From Paenibacillus sp. (GTDB lineage Bacteria; Bacillota; Bacilli; Paenibacillales; NBRC-103111), in NCBI GenBank assembly GCA_031180825.1, contig JAPSLM010000001.1, forward strand, positions 1-64,000: DNA of 64,000 nucleotides, written 5' to 3'. The notes under the pieces are model-generated. The model was not told the origin of the DNA. It saw only the letters and a list, made by a program, of their open reading frames with translations, and ran no database searches. Each line of letters opens with the position of its first letter. Position 1 is the first letter of the stretch. The translations under genes and the position numbers were made by a program. Positions 28,309 through 36,463 of this stretch are shown piece by piece.

Positions 28309-28809
28309 ATGGATCGTACGGCTGAATTAAGCTTGATGAAAAAGGTTAGAGCAGGGGATACGAAGGCGTTCCGGGAGCTGGTTCGTCCGTACGAGCAACG
28401 GGCCTTCAGCACGGCGCTGGCGATTCTGGGCTCGCAGCCGTTGGCCGAGGAAGCGGTGCAGCGCGTATTCGTCGAGACATACCGCAAGCTTAAGCGGAAG
28501 GACCTTCACCCGTTCCGCGCTTGGCTGGACGACAGGCTCGCCTGCTCCGTTCTGGACGCCGCCGGGAAGCGGCTGAATCAGGGGACGCCGACCGGCGCCG
28601 ACAGCCCTCTTCCGGGGAACGACGGCCTGCTAAGGTCGGTCATGACGCTGGAGCTGCCTTACCGCATCGTCATGGCGCTTACGTATTGCCAGCAGCTCAC
28701 GATTCCCCAGATTGCCTCGATCTTGAACGTCGACGAGAGCGAAGTGAGGAGCCGGCTTTACCGCGCCCGGTTGAAGCTGCTTCAAGGACCGTGTCCGCTC
28801 CCGGCATGA
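28309..28809 (+). CDS. Orphan ECF-like sigma factor
   Basis: A 166-residue sigma-70-like protein: region 2 at about 10-85 (VRAGDTKAFRELVRPYEQRA) and region 4 at about 105-160 (TYCQQLTIPQIASILNVDES, then SRLYRARLKLLQ). The -10-recognition part of region 2 is unusual (AEEAVQRVFVETYRKL). The start at 28309 has GAGGAGG seven bases upstream; ATG 28291 has none. No anti-sigma gene follows; a terminator and an unrelated ROK gene do. Its promoter matches that of the other ECF gene, so it may be a target of that factor. Confidence 0.8.
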   Translation: MDRTAELSLMKKVRAGDTKAFRELVRPYEQRAFSTALAILGSQPLAEEAVQRVFVETYRKLKRKDLHPFRAWLDDRLACSVLDAAGKRLNQGTPTGADSPLPGNDGLLRSVMTLELPYRIVMALTYCQQLTIPQIASILNVDESEVRSRLYRARLKLLQGPCPLPA

Positions 28810-28834
28810 TCGGAATTATACAAAGTACAATGAG

Positions 28835-28876
28835 AGGCCCCATCCTTAGGCATTATCGCTTAAGAGGGGCCTTTTG
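28835..28876 (+). terminator. Terminator after the orphan sigma gene
   Basis: The stem AGGCCCC / GGGGCCT, with extra pairing CTTA/TAAG inside the loop, is followed by a short T-tract (TTT after the final CCT). Confidence 0.65.
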
Positions 28877-28903
28877 GCATCTTCCATGATTTACAAACAA
28901 ATA

Positions 28904-28931
28904 TTGACAAATGAAAAATCCATGCTATGAT
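28904..28931 (+). promoter_or_regulatory. Strong sigma-A promoter of the ROK gene
   Basis: A perfect -35 TTGACA (28904-28909), a 16-base spacer and TATGAT (28926-28931). The start codon is about 150 bases downstream, leaving an AT-rich leader (28935-28980) that could hold the regulator's own operator. Confidence 0.7.
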
Positions 28932-29084
28932 TCAATTATTAACACCAATGGACTAATTATATAAGTTATATTAATTTTAACCGCTTTCAGTTTGACGGTC
29001 CTCATTTTTATGTCTTGTGATGACTCGGGAGCAGAGCTTGCCAAGTCCCTAATTAACATGGGTGGAATAAAGAGGTTTCGGCAT

Positions 29085-30251
29085 ATGAAAAAAATTGTGA
29101 AGCACGATCAAGACGTCATCCGGCAGCATAACAAGCAGATGATTCTTGACATTATTAAGGAAAAGCGGCCCATCTCGCGGGCGGAAATCACGAAGATCAC
29201 CAAGCTCAGTCCGACCTCCGTAGGGCGTATTGTCGGCGAGCTGTGCGAGCAGGGGCTCGTCCGGGAAACGGAGCTTTCGTCCGGCGGCGTCGGGCGCAAG
29301 GCGATTATGCTCGATATCGATCCGCAGGCCGTCTTTTCCATCGGCGTCGATATCGGCAAGAAGGTCGTACGCTTCGGCGTGATGGAGTTTAGCGGAAAGC
29401 TGCTGTACGAGCTTCCGGTGGGACATACCGCCGTCGAAACGGAAGCCGGGCGTACGATCGATCTCATTGCCGACACGATCAACCGGCTGGTGAGGGAGCA
29501 AGGGCTGGAAGGCTCGAAATTGATCGGCATTGGCATCGGCGTGCCCGGCGTTATCGATCACGAGCGGGGTGTCGTCCAATATTCGTCGACGCTGGGCTGG
29601 AGGAACGTGCCGCTTGCCCTTCATATAAAGGAGCGGACGGGGATCGATACAGTGATCGATAACGACCTGAAGGTCAAAATATTGGCCGAATATTTGTCCG
29701 GCTCCGCCCGGGGCTCGAAGAAAACGGCGCTGATCGAGCTTGGCACCGGGGTCGGTTCCTCGCTTATTATCGACGGGGAAATTTTTCGCGGCGGCTCCAA
29801 CAGTGCCGGAGAGCTCGGACATACGACGCTCGATCCGAACGGCAATTTATGCGAATGCGGCAAGCGGGGCTGCCTGCAGACGTACATCGACGAATCGGCG
29901 ATTTTGCACGAAGCGAACCGGATCGTCGAAATCGGCGATATCGGACAGCTGTTCGAAGCGGCCCGCGGCGACGAGAGCTGGGCGCAGGAGATTATTTCGC
30001 GGACCTCGCTGTATATCGGCATTGCGATCAACAATATCGTGTGCATGTATAACCCCGACGCTGTCATTTTGAGCGGCAACATGGTGGAAAATTACAGCGA
30101 TATCGTCCCTTTGATCGAGGAGCAGTGCGCGCAGGTCGTATGGGAGCCGTTCCGCGGCGGATTCAAAATCCTCGCTTCCGATTTAAAGGAGCAATCCATT
30201 GTCATCGGCGCGGCCTCGCTCGTGCTGAACAATTATGTTAATCAAAGCTGA
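29085..30251 (+). CDS. ROK-family transcriptional regulator
   Basis: A 388-residue NagC/XylR-type regulator. Residues 1-70 form a MarR-like winged helix (ISRAEITKITKLSPTSVGRI), followed by a sugar-kinase-like ROK domain with FSIGVDIGKK and LIELGTGVGSSLI. The zinc-binding motif is CECGKRGCLQ, where the last residue is usually E rather than Q. The start at 29085 follows AGAGG; upstream in-frame starts at 28992 and 29058 lack a good site. No intact sugar gene is next to it. The nearest candidate target is the decayed TIM-barrel isomerase at 32.8-33.5 kb. Confidence 0.85.
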   Translation: MKKIVKHDQDVIRQHNKQMILDIIKEKRPISRAEITKITKLSPTSVGRIVGELCEQGLVRETELSSGGVGRKAIMLDIDPQAVFSIGVDIGKKVVRFGVMEFSGKLLYELPVGHTAVETEAGRTIDLIADTINRLVREQGLEGSKLIGIGIGVPGVIDHERGVVQYSSTLGWRNVPLALHIKERTGIDTVIDNDLKVKILAEYLSGSARGSKKTALIELGTGVGSSLIIDGEIFRGGSNSAGELGHTTLDPNGNLCECGKRGCLQTYIDESAILHEANRIVEIGDIGQLFEAARGDESWAQEIISRTSLYIGIAINNIVCMYNPDAVILSGNMVENYSDIVPLIEEQCAQVVWEPFRGGFKILASDLKEQSIVIGAASLVLNNYVNQS

Positions 30252-30326
30252 GTTTGGAAGAAGGAACGTCTTTTTTGCCTGCTCAAAAAGACAGGCTGCC
30301 GGCGGGCTTTGACGGAGGACCAGCTC

Positions 30327-30584
30327 TTGGACACTATTGTAAAAGAGATCAGGAGGGAAATAGAAAAAGGGAATACGCTTGAAATAAGCTACAGAATATA
30401 CTGGCTAGATTTGTTGTATATTGGAAGATTATTGAGTCAAATTGATTACCCGGTTCACGTATATTCAAGGGGCCACAACGGATTCGTTTGGATAACCTCA
30501 AGAGAAAATCTTGAGGTTATCTTTTTTACATATTCGATTAAACTAGAGAAAATAAAGGGGATTAACCAAGTATGGATTTCATAA
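30327..30584 (+). CDS. Small AT-rich orphan protein
   Basis: An 85-residue protein that I do not recognise, acidic/basic mixed, with aromatic stretches (YRIYWLDLLYIG, YPVHVYSRGHNGFVWIT). TTG at 30327 has GGAGG eight bases upstream; a TTG at 30309 is possible. Its AT content is far higher than that of the surrounding genes, suggesting a foreign origin. The frame contains a perfect 13-bp hairpin with a T-tract at 30491-30527, which should terminate transcription inside it, so full-length expression is doubtful. Confidence 0.4.
   Translation: MDTIVKEIRREIEKGNTLEISYRIYWLDLLYIGRLLSQIDYPVHVYSRGHNGFVWITSRENLEVIFFTYSIKLEKIKGINQVWIS
30491..30527 (+). terminator. Perfect intrinsic terminator inside an open frame
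   Basis: The stem GATAACCTCAAGA / TCTTGAGGTTATC (13 bp, no mismatch) with loop GAAAA is followed by TTTTTT. It most likely ends the ROK transcript, although an 85-codon frame runs through it. Confidence 0.8.
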
Positions 30585-30858
30585 GAGAAGATAAGGATTT
30601 TAATCAGAACTATAACTTACATCATCGTGGAAAGAAAAGAAGTTTTGTACGATTATCACCACTAATGGTATGTAATGCTTTCTCTGACTCCTTTTTTCGA
30701 CATAAACTATGAGAGGATAGTCCCATTTCCAAATAAACCCATATAAGGTATACTTAAACCAGTTGTTCCACTAGTAAACCATTATTCTTCTTCGCGTACC
30801 AAATCCGCGTTTTGTTGGCGGAACATCCATTCCAAAAATAGAAAAGAGGTTTGAAACA
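30585..30858. other. AT-rich intergenic stretch
   Basis: No confident gene. A 46-codon frame at 30572-30712 has AAGGGG upstream but no recognisable features. The rest probably holds the promoter of the following secreted-protein gene. Confidence 0.4.
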
Positions 30859-31590
30859 ATGAAACTGTTCAAAGTCGTATCCGGAGTGGCGTTATCATCT
30901 GCAATGTTGTTGACTCTTTCTTCCGGCGCATTTGCTCAACCATCGAGTCAGGTGACGAAGGAAACGTCCGATGTTTCTGTAACATTGGACGGACAGACAA
31001 CTCACTTTACCAGTTCAGAGATTAAAAGACTGGCGGAATTAAACAATGTCGATCCTAATGAATTAAGGAAAGCGATTGAAAGCGGACCGGATGAAGAAGG
31101 AAGATTTTCTCCATTTTCAAAGCTTGCTCCCCTCAAAAATAACGAAATTGCGAAAGAACAGTTAGATAAGTCCAATACGCAAAAGCTATCCTCTACGGGA
31201 GAACCTCTCATTAAGTCTAAAGCAGAAAAGTCTGCGATAAGCCCTCTGGGTACTGTTACCAAAAAAGACCAAGACTCCACGGCATATAATTGGACAGGGA
31301 AAAAAACAGCGAATGGTAATTGGCCGGTGTTAGGGATTTGTGCCGTCCATAGGAAAAAAGATATCGGCGGCAGCGGCAACAATCCCGTAATTCCCTTTGG
31401 TACAACTTTAAAGACAAACAAAGACATTTGGCTGCCTGACGGTGTCGGCTATAAAAGCTCATTTGAAGTAGATGATACAGGCTCCGGTTCGAAAAGGACA
31501 GATTATTGGATAGATATCTACTTTTCTAAGGATACCAAATCAGCAATTAATTATGGCGTCGTCAAACTTTCTTATACTTATTCGACGTAA
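30859..31590 (+). CDS. Secreted protein with a 3D-like C-terminal domain
   Basis: A 243-residue exported protein. The signal peptide (MKLFKVVSGVALSSAMLLTL) is cut near GAFA-Q. A charged linker runs to about residue 130. The last 100 residues resemble a 3D (triple-Asp, double-psi barrel) domain: NPVIPFGTTL, then EVDDTGSGS, then DYWIDIYF. In this position the first Asp of the usual DP-IP-GT motif is Asn, so catalysis is uncertain. Such domains occur in cell-wall lytic or spore-germination proteins. It starts nine bases after AGAGG and is followed closely by another exported protein gene. Confidence 0.65.
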   Translation: MKLFKVVSGVALSSAMLLTLSSGAFAQPSSQVTKETSDVSVTLDGQTTHFTSSEIKRLAELNNVDPNELRKAIESGPDEEGRFSPFSKLAPLKNNEIAKEQLDKSNTQKLSSTGEPLIKSKAEKSAISPLGTVTKKDQDSTAYNWTGKKTANGNWPVLGICAVHRKKDIGGSGNNPVIPFGTTLKTNKDIWLPDGVGYKSSFEVDDTGSGSKRTDYWIDIYFSKDTKSAINYGVVKLSYTYST

Positions 31591-31619
31591 AACTAACTTT
31601 ACACCCTAGGAGAAGAAAC

Positions 31620-32384
31620 TTGTTAAAGAAGAGGTATGTCGGCATAGGCTTTATTATATTGATTGCGAGTGCGGTCTTTCTGTTGTACGCACTCAAGATC
31701 GGCCCATTCGGCGGTTCTGCCCACAAATCAGTGGAACAGACTGCGTCAATAACCAGCGAGAAGACCGACAAAAAAAGCTTAACCGCGATGGAAGCGCTGC
31801 GCCTTGGATATGAGGAGGCAAAGAAGCATACTGAAGAAGAACCTTTGCTTATTAGCTTGACAAGCACAGATAATACTACTGTACCGCAGGGGAAAAACGA
31901 TGGTGAGGACGGAAAAAGGAACGCGTGGAATCTTCAATTTGGCAGCAAGAAGGGTAATATTAGTATTACCATGTCGATCAATAATGGAGAAGCAAATGCT
32001 AATGAAGTGAGAAAGGACGACAACAATTTACTCCAGAAAGGGCAGTATGCTATTTCTGATATTAAAATTGATTCTCCCGAGGCCGTTAAAAAAGCTATTG
32101 AAGTACTGGGTATGCGGCCCGGAGATCCTGAAATAAAGGATGACTGGATCAAGGGGTATCATTTTGTTATCAGGGGATTTATTACTGACCCAAACTCCTC
32201 CGAAACGCGTTTGCTTCTAAGGGTGACGGGCATCTCACCGAATTCTCCCAACAGTGAGAATGACAGCTTGAGGATGAACGTATTCTTTGATGTCAAAACA
32301 GGCGAAATGTTGAACGCCTCCGAGATGACTGGTTACGACAAGGAGGGGCATACTAGCTGGAAGGATATTGAGCTTAAACATTGA
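31620..32384 (+). CDS. Membrane-anchored hypothetical protein
   Basis: A 254-residue protein with one N-terminal membrane helix (VGIGFIILIASAVFLLYAL) and the remainder outside the cell. I do not recognise the domain. It is rich in Asn/Ser/Lys and ends with a beta-type region (RMNVFFDVKTGEMLNASEM) of the kind seen in exported Paenibacillus proteins. TTG at 31620 has AGGAG eight bases upstream. It begins 29 bases after the 3D-like gene and is probably co-transcribed. AT-rich codon use sets both genes apart from the flanking loci. Confidence 0.6.
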   Translation: MLKKRYVGIGFIILIASAVFLLYALKIGPFGGSAHKSVEQTASITSEKTDKKSLTAMEALRLGYEEAKKHTEEEPLLISLTSTDNTTVPQGKNDGEDGKRNAWNLQFGSKKGNISITMSINNGEANANEVRKDDNNLLQKGQYAISDIKIDSPEAVKKAIEVLGMRPGDPEIKDDWIKGYHFVIRGFITDPNSSETRLLLRVTGISPNSPNSENDSLRMNVFFDVKTGEMLNASEMTGYDKEGHTSWKDIELKH

Positions 32385-32759
32385 GGACGCCGGGCAATAA
32401 GTGAACATTGGGAAATAACGAAGCAGCGCCTCCTAATTAGATGACGTTATGATAGACGAAAACTTACCGTGCTCGACTCTTCTGAGTAGGCGCACGGTAA
32501 GTTTGTCTTGCGAAAAAACGGTTATAGTTATAAAAGACGGGGCTGGTCTACGTGGGACGTGGGTCACCGATAGAACTTCCAAGCTTGGGTTTCCATTAGA
32601 TATATTGACAAAGTTCGTACTTTACGTCCATGGCGTAAAAATATTCAATAGTAGCCGATGCCTCCCTTATCCCTTTTACCGTTGACGGCAATACCTCGGC
32701 TCCCGCTTTTCTTATTGGTTAACTATTGCACGCCAGCAGATTATTTCCGTATTCATGTA
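32385..32759. other. Intergenic stretch with a hairpin
   Basis: No supportable gene. At 32460-32504 a perfect 13-bp inverted repeat (AAACTTACCGTGC / GCACGGTAAGTTT) with a 19-base loop stands 75 bases after the preceding stop. It has no T-tract, so it is only a possible terminator or transcript-end structure. Confidence 0.5.
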
Positions 32760-33521
32760 TTATGGAATTTTTAATGCTTCCAGCTTTGCCCGCTCAAACG
32801 CTTTATGTAAAAACGCTTTAGCCGATAAATCCTCATAATCCCAATTCATGGCCTCTATTGCAATCGCGCCTGAATAATTCGTTTCCGCAATTTTTTTCAT
32901 GGTTGCAGACCAATCAATCGTGCCGTCAAAGGGTAACCCGTGTTGGGCATAACTTCCGTTATTATCATGTAAATGTAGTGCCATCAGCCGGGAACCGTAC
33001 ATGGATAATAAATCATCGCCCGGATAGTAGTTGTAGTGATGTCCGGAGTCATAACAGAATCCGATACGCAGGGAATCGACTTGCTCAAGCACATGTGCCA
33101 AATTGGCGAGGTCCATAAATTTTCCAGTGAAACATTTACACCAAGCTGTTCAGCTCTTTCAGTGATTCTCTTGATTCTATCCAGTCCCAATGCGTTATAT
33201 GGATTGTCTTCGTCGGGCAGGTGCACCACCATTGTTGGAATCTCAAAATCGGCGCAATCTGCAACACATTGCAAATAACAATCGGTTAAGGCTTCACCAT
33301 CCAGATTGTCAAGCCAGAGGCTGTTTTGATTTTTGATAGGCGCGTGGATATTTTCTATAAAAAGACCGCTTCTCGCGCAATTTGTGGCCCGTTGCGGTAA
33401 TCGTTCCGGTTAAAGTCTTCACTCCACCATAATAAAACGCCATCAAAACCGGCTTCTTTTATGAATTGATACGTTCTTTAATCGGCAATTCATAGCCAAA
33501 CCAATCATAAATGGTAATCAT
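32760..33521 (-). pseudogene. Decayed TIM-barrel sugar isomerase/epimerase
   Basis: Pieces of a xylose-isomerase-like TIM-barrel protein lie in three frames. A start at 33521 (behind GGAAGAGG) gives MITIYDWFGYELPIKER. A one-base shift then gives FIKEAGFDGVLLWWSEDF, another frame gives IENIHAPIKNQNSLWLDNL and VVHLPDEDNPYNALGLDRI, and a last shift near 33115 gives FCYDSGHHYNYYPGDDLL and ALHLHDNNGSYAQHGLPFDG. At least three frameshifts (near 33470, 33385 and 33115) rule out a full product. Substrate-binding His and Asp residues survive, so the decay looks recent, unless the shifts are sequencing errors. Confidence 0.8.
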
Positions 33522-34216
33522 AAGCCTCTTCCTTTCTTGCTTTTTCCGTCATAGCTTTTATATAATTCGTAGATTTCATCCCAAATAAATACACAAAAAA
33601 CTCCAGATCCGGGAAAGTGGGTTTCAGAACTTTTAGTTTGTCGGGCTTCCCTGTTTACGATTTATTCTCATTGAAGTCCCCCTTTCCGCAAGGGCGAATA
33701 TATGTTCTCATTTTTACTGTAGCCTATTTTAGGACGAATTTCAACGTTTGACCACATACTTCGACAACATATACTATATGTTGATGCTGGCGATTAAAAC
33801 GATCTCTCGAAAACTCATAAAAATACGACGGCACACAATATTTGCTATGGTAGACGGCGCTCCATCACCATCCGTTATCACAAACTGCTCCGGAGTAGTG
33901 TGCTTTACTGATGCTACAGAGCGCGTCAAATATAAACAAATTGCCCAGCCTATAGTGAAGCGGGGCACAGCCATTTGCTTCCTCGATCATTTTCAGGAAG
34001 TTCGGGATATGAAATGCAGCCTTACCTACGCCCGGGCGGCCTGTTTTTTTGTTCTATTCCGGCGCTAGGATAAATTTTTTTGAATTCCATCCATTTCCAT
34101 CTAAACTCCCGTCCGGTTTTCAACGATATATAGTAATAAATCGCGTTCGCGAACCGAGCCGGGGAACCGGGCCATTCACAGCGGGCGTAACATCTGAGCA
34201 TTAAGGAGTGCATGTG
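33522..34216. other. Long gene-poor AT-rich region
   Basis: About 700 bases without a convincing gene. Short frames on both strands around 33750-34070 lack ribosome-binding sites and recognisable motifs; they may be remains of the genes that once accompanied the decayed isomerase. The right end holds the chemoreceptor promoter. Confidence 0.5.
34102..34129 (+). promoter_or_regulatory. Candidate motility-type (sigma-D) promoter
   Basis: TAAA (34102-34105), 16 bases, then AACGATAT (34122-34129), compared with the sigma-D consensus TAAA-N15-GCCGATAT. It lies about 90 bases upstream of a chemoreceptor, the expected kind of target. Confidence 0.4.
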
Positions 34217-35959
34217 ATGAAAAATCGCAGTTTAGTCGTGAAAGCCGGGTGGGTCCTGGTCGTTTTGCTGATCGCCATGTCGGTTGCCTTTACCTCGCAG
34301 GCGTATCTTCGTGAAAGAGCCATGTATTTCGAATCGTTAACGTATATTGAAGAGGCGATGGACGCGCAGCTGGAGCTGCAGAGCGCAGACATCCAGGCGG
34401 CCGGGCAAAAGATGTCGCTGAGCTACGACCAATATATGGCCGACCCGGCGAACGTTCGCATTCAGCAGCAGTTGGAGAAAATGCTCACCAACAAAATGGT
34501 CACCAACAGCTACCTGATGACAACCGAGATGGTTAAAAAGGATAATAAGAGCTATGTGAAAATGATGCAGGCCAATCGGGCTTTGAACGAACACGGAGCG
34601 AAGGTGTTGGATGATTACGAGCTGTCTCCCCAGTTTCAGCGGGCGTTTGAGGAAGCGATGAAGAAGGGGATGGGCATGACGGACGTGTATACGGATGCCT
34701 CCGGCACGTGGATTTCCATTCTGAGCGCCATTCGGACGGATAAGGGCGAGACGGTTGCGGTGTTCGGCCTCGACTTCGACTATGGCCTGGTTCAGTCGGA
34801 TTTGAACCACGCGCTGTTGACCAATATTTTGATCGGTCTTGCCATTGGCGGTCTGTTTATCGGGCTGATGATTTGGCTGCTGATTCGCACGGTCCGTCCG
34901 CTGAAGCGGATGGCGGAGGTGTCGGAGCTCGCCGCCGAAGGGGATTTGTCCGTCTCCGTGCCGGTGAACGGACGCGACGAGATCGGGCTTGTTTCCGAGC
35001 ATTTCAACCATATGGTCGAAAATATCCGCAAGCTGGTAGCCAGCATCAAGACCCATTCCGACGAAGTGGCGGAATCGTCCGATCTGCTGACCGTCAGCGC
35101 GAAGCAAACGGCCGAAGCGACAGGCGAAGCGGCCCGGGCGGTCGAAGAGGTCGCTGCGGGCGCGGAGAATCAGCTGCAGAGCGCCGAGGAATGCAAGCGG
35201 GCGATGCTGGAGATGGCGACTGGCATCGAACGGATTGCCGAATCGGCGGGCGTTGTCGCGGACCTGTCCGCCGAGACGTCGCGGGACGCGGCGCAGGGCA
35301 ACGAGGTCGTGCAGCAGATGATCGCGCAGATGAACCGCATCGAATCGGTCATGACCGAGACGGGCGGCGTCATCCACGAGCTGCGGAGCCGCTCGGAGGA
35401 AGTCGGCGAGATTATGGCGCTGATCGCGGATATCGCGAACCAGACGAATCTGCTGGCGCTGAATGCGTCCATCGAAGCGGCCCGGGCGGGAGAGCACGGC
35501 AAAGGATTTGCCGTGGTTGCTGTCGAGGTGAGGAAGCTGGCGGAAAAGTCGAAGGAGTCGTCCGAGCATATTTCCGCGCTGCTGCGGGAGATCGAAGCCA
35601 ACACGAAGCGGGCGGTCGCCTCGATGGAAGCGGGCGTGAACGAAACGTCCAAGGGAACGGCGGCGGCGGGACAGGCCGGCGAAGTGTTCGGCCGCATCCT
35701 GCACGCCATTCAGCAGGTGGCCGGTCAAGTGCAGGAGGTATCGGCAGCTTCCGAGGAAATGTCGGCAGGCACCGAAGAAGTCGCCGCTTCCTTGGAAGAG
35801 CTCGCCCGCATCGCCCAAGAGGCCGCGGACAATACGCAGAATGTGGCGGCATCCGCCGAGGAACAGCTGGCGGCGATGGAAGAGATTTCTTCCGCTTCAG
35901 GCCATTTGAAGGAAATGTCCGTGCTGCTGCAGCGGCAGGTGAATGCCTTCAAGCTTTGA
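34217..35959 (+). CDS. Methyl-accepting chemotaxis protein
   Basis: A 580-residue transmembrane chemoreceptor. One helix is near residues 8-26, a periplasm-facing sensor of about 170 residues follows, and a second helix lies near 205-228 ([20 protein letters not shown]). HAMP is at about 229-280, followed by a long coiled-coil signalling domain with the hairpin tip [23 protein letters not shown] 34217 has AAGGAG eight bases upstream; GTG codons at 34208 and 34214 are closer than ideal. The ligand is unknown. Confidence 0.93.
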   Translation: MKNRSLVVKAGWVLVVLLIAMSVAFTSQAYLRERAMYFESLTYIEEAMDAQLELQSADIQAAGQKMSLSYDQYMADPANVRIQQQLEKMLTNKMVTNSYLMTTEMVKKDNKSYVKMMQANRALNEHGAKVLDDYELSPQFQRAFEEAMKKGMGMTDVYTDASGTWISILSAIRTDKGETVAVFGLDFDYGLVQSDLNHALLTNILIGLAIGGLFIGLMIWLLIRTVRPLKRMAEVSELAAEGDLSVSVPVNGRDEIGLVSEHFNHMVENIRKLVASIKTHSDEVAESSDLLTVSAKQTAEATGEAARAVEEVAAGAENQLQSAEECKRAMLEMATGIERIAESAGVVADLSAETSRDAAQGNEVVQQMIAQMNRIESVMTETGGVIHELRSRSEEVGEIMALIADIANQTNLLALNASIEAARAGEHGKGFAVVAVEVRKLAEKSKESSEHISALLREIEANTKRAVASMEAGVNETSKGTAAAGQAGEVFGRILHAIQQVAGQVQEVSAASEEMSAGTEEVAASLEELARIAQEAADNTQNVAASAEEQLAAMEEISSASGHLKEMSVLLQRQVNAFKL

Positions 35960-36036
35960 TGCGCCTGCAGATTCTAAAGCCCCTTTTCCCCGAATAAGCT
36001 GTAGTATGGAATTCGGAGCTGGGGGGAGGAACGGAA

Positions 36037-36270
36037 ATGAAGCGAATCACGGCACGGCGGATCGGATGGACCGTTTTCGGCTGTATGATGGCCTCCGCCG
36101 CCGTGCTGATGTATCTGCAAATCGTAGGCGAGCTGATGCTTGGAATTGCGCTGGTGGGCATCACATTTGCGCTGTCGATGGGCTTGCTGTGGATGTCCGA
36201 GCTCGAAGATGAGGCGGCCGAACGGGAGAAGAAAGAAGGCCGAGTGCGGCGGTTCGGGCGGTCAAGGTAA
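36037..36270 (+). CDS. Small two-helix membrane protein
   Basis: A 77-residue protein with two predicted membrane helices (WTVFGCMMASAAVLMYLQIV and LGIALVGITFALSMGLLW) and a highly charged cytoplasmic tail (ELEDEAAEREKKEGRVRRFG). GGGGGGAGG stands five bases before the start. I do not recognise a family. It sits between the chemoreceptor and the eut promoter and could belong to either neighbour or neither. Confidence 0.6.
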   Translation: MKRITARRIGWTVFGCMMASAAVLMYLQIVGELMLGIALVGITFALSMGLLWMSELEDEAAEREKKEGRVRRFGRSR

Positions 36271-36293
36271 AATTTGTGGCGGGGCAGCCGTCG

Positions 36294-36307
36294 TGATAAC
36301 GCTTGCA
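36294..36307 (+). promoter_or_regulatory. CcpA-type cre-like site at the eut promoter
   Basis: TGATAACGCTTGCA differs from TGWAANCGNTNWCA at two positions and overlaps the -35 element of the eut promoter, where bound CcpA would block transcription. A similar site is at 48430. Confidence 0.4.
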
Positions 36308-36331
36308 AAATAGCGCGATCTGTTTTACAAT
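36303..36331 (+). promoter_or_regulatory. Promoter of the ethanolamine operon
   Basis: -35 TTGCAA (36303-36308), a 17-base spacer and -10 TACAAT (36326-36331). The expected start of transcription near 36338 leaves a leader of about 125 bases before eutL, containing the attenuator. Confidence 0.7.
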
Positions 36332-36361
36332 CCAATTATCAACACCATAAAAAAATAGCAC

Positions 36362-36427
36362 GAAGGCAACGGTGCCTTTGGATCGGAGAACGCGTTTGCA
36401 CGTTCTTCGGTCCGGGGGCGCCTTTTT
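36362..36427 (+). promoter_or_regulatory. ANTAR-type antitermination leader of the eut operon
   Basis: A small hairpin AAGGC-[AACGGT]-GCCTT (36363-36378) has a six-base loop with A at position 1 and G at position 4, the known signature of ANTAR target hairpins. Its loop and 3' arm overlap the left arm of a 22-bp terminator (36371-36392 pairing with 36401-36422, all Watson-Crick or G-U) that is followed by TTTTT. Protein bound to the small hairpin would open the terminator base. The second hairpin of a classical dual motif is not evident. Confidence 0.65.
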
Positions 36428-36463
36428 GTCGTCTTTTGACGAATGCAGCGGGAGGTGAACCAA

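Noticed and set aside
30572..30712. 46-codon frame with AAGGGG upstream
   Set aside because: The ribosome-binding site is plausible but the sequence has no hydrophobic, coiled or domain-like pattern; chance cannot be excluded in AT-rich DNA.
32449..32685. 78-codon frame over the inverted repeat
   Set aside because: It runs through a perfect hairpin, has no ribosome-binding site and shows no protein-like features.
33748..34068. Overlapping frames on both strands in the gene-poor region
   Set aside because: Neither has a start signal or recognisable motif. A faint regulator-like phrase on the minus strand (EQFVITDGDGAPSTIANIV) was not enough to name it.
36294..36320. Possible first hairpin of a dual ANTAR motif (CGCT/AGCG around TGCAAAAT)
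   Set aside because: The loop is eight bases without the A1/G4 pattern, and it lies within the promoter, upstream of the expected transcript start.
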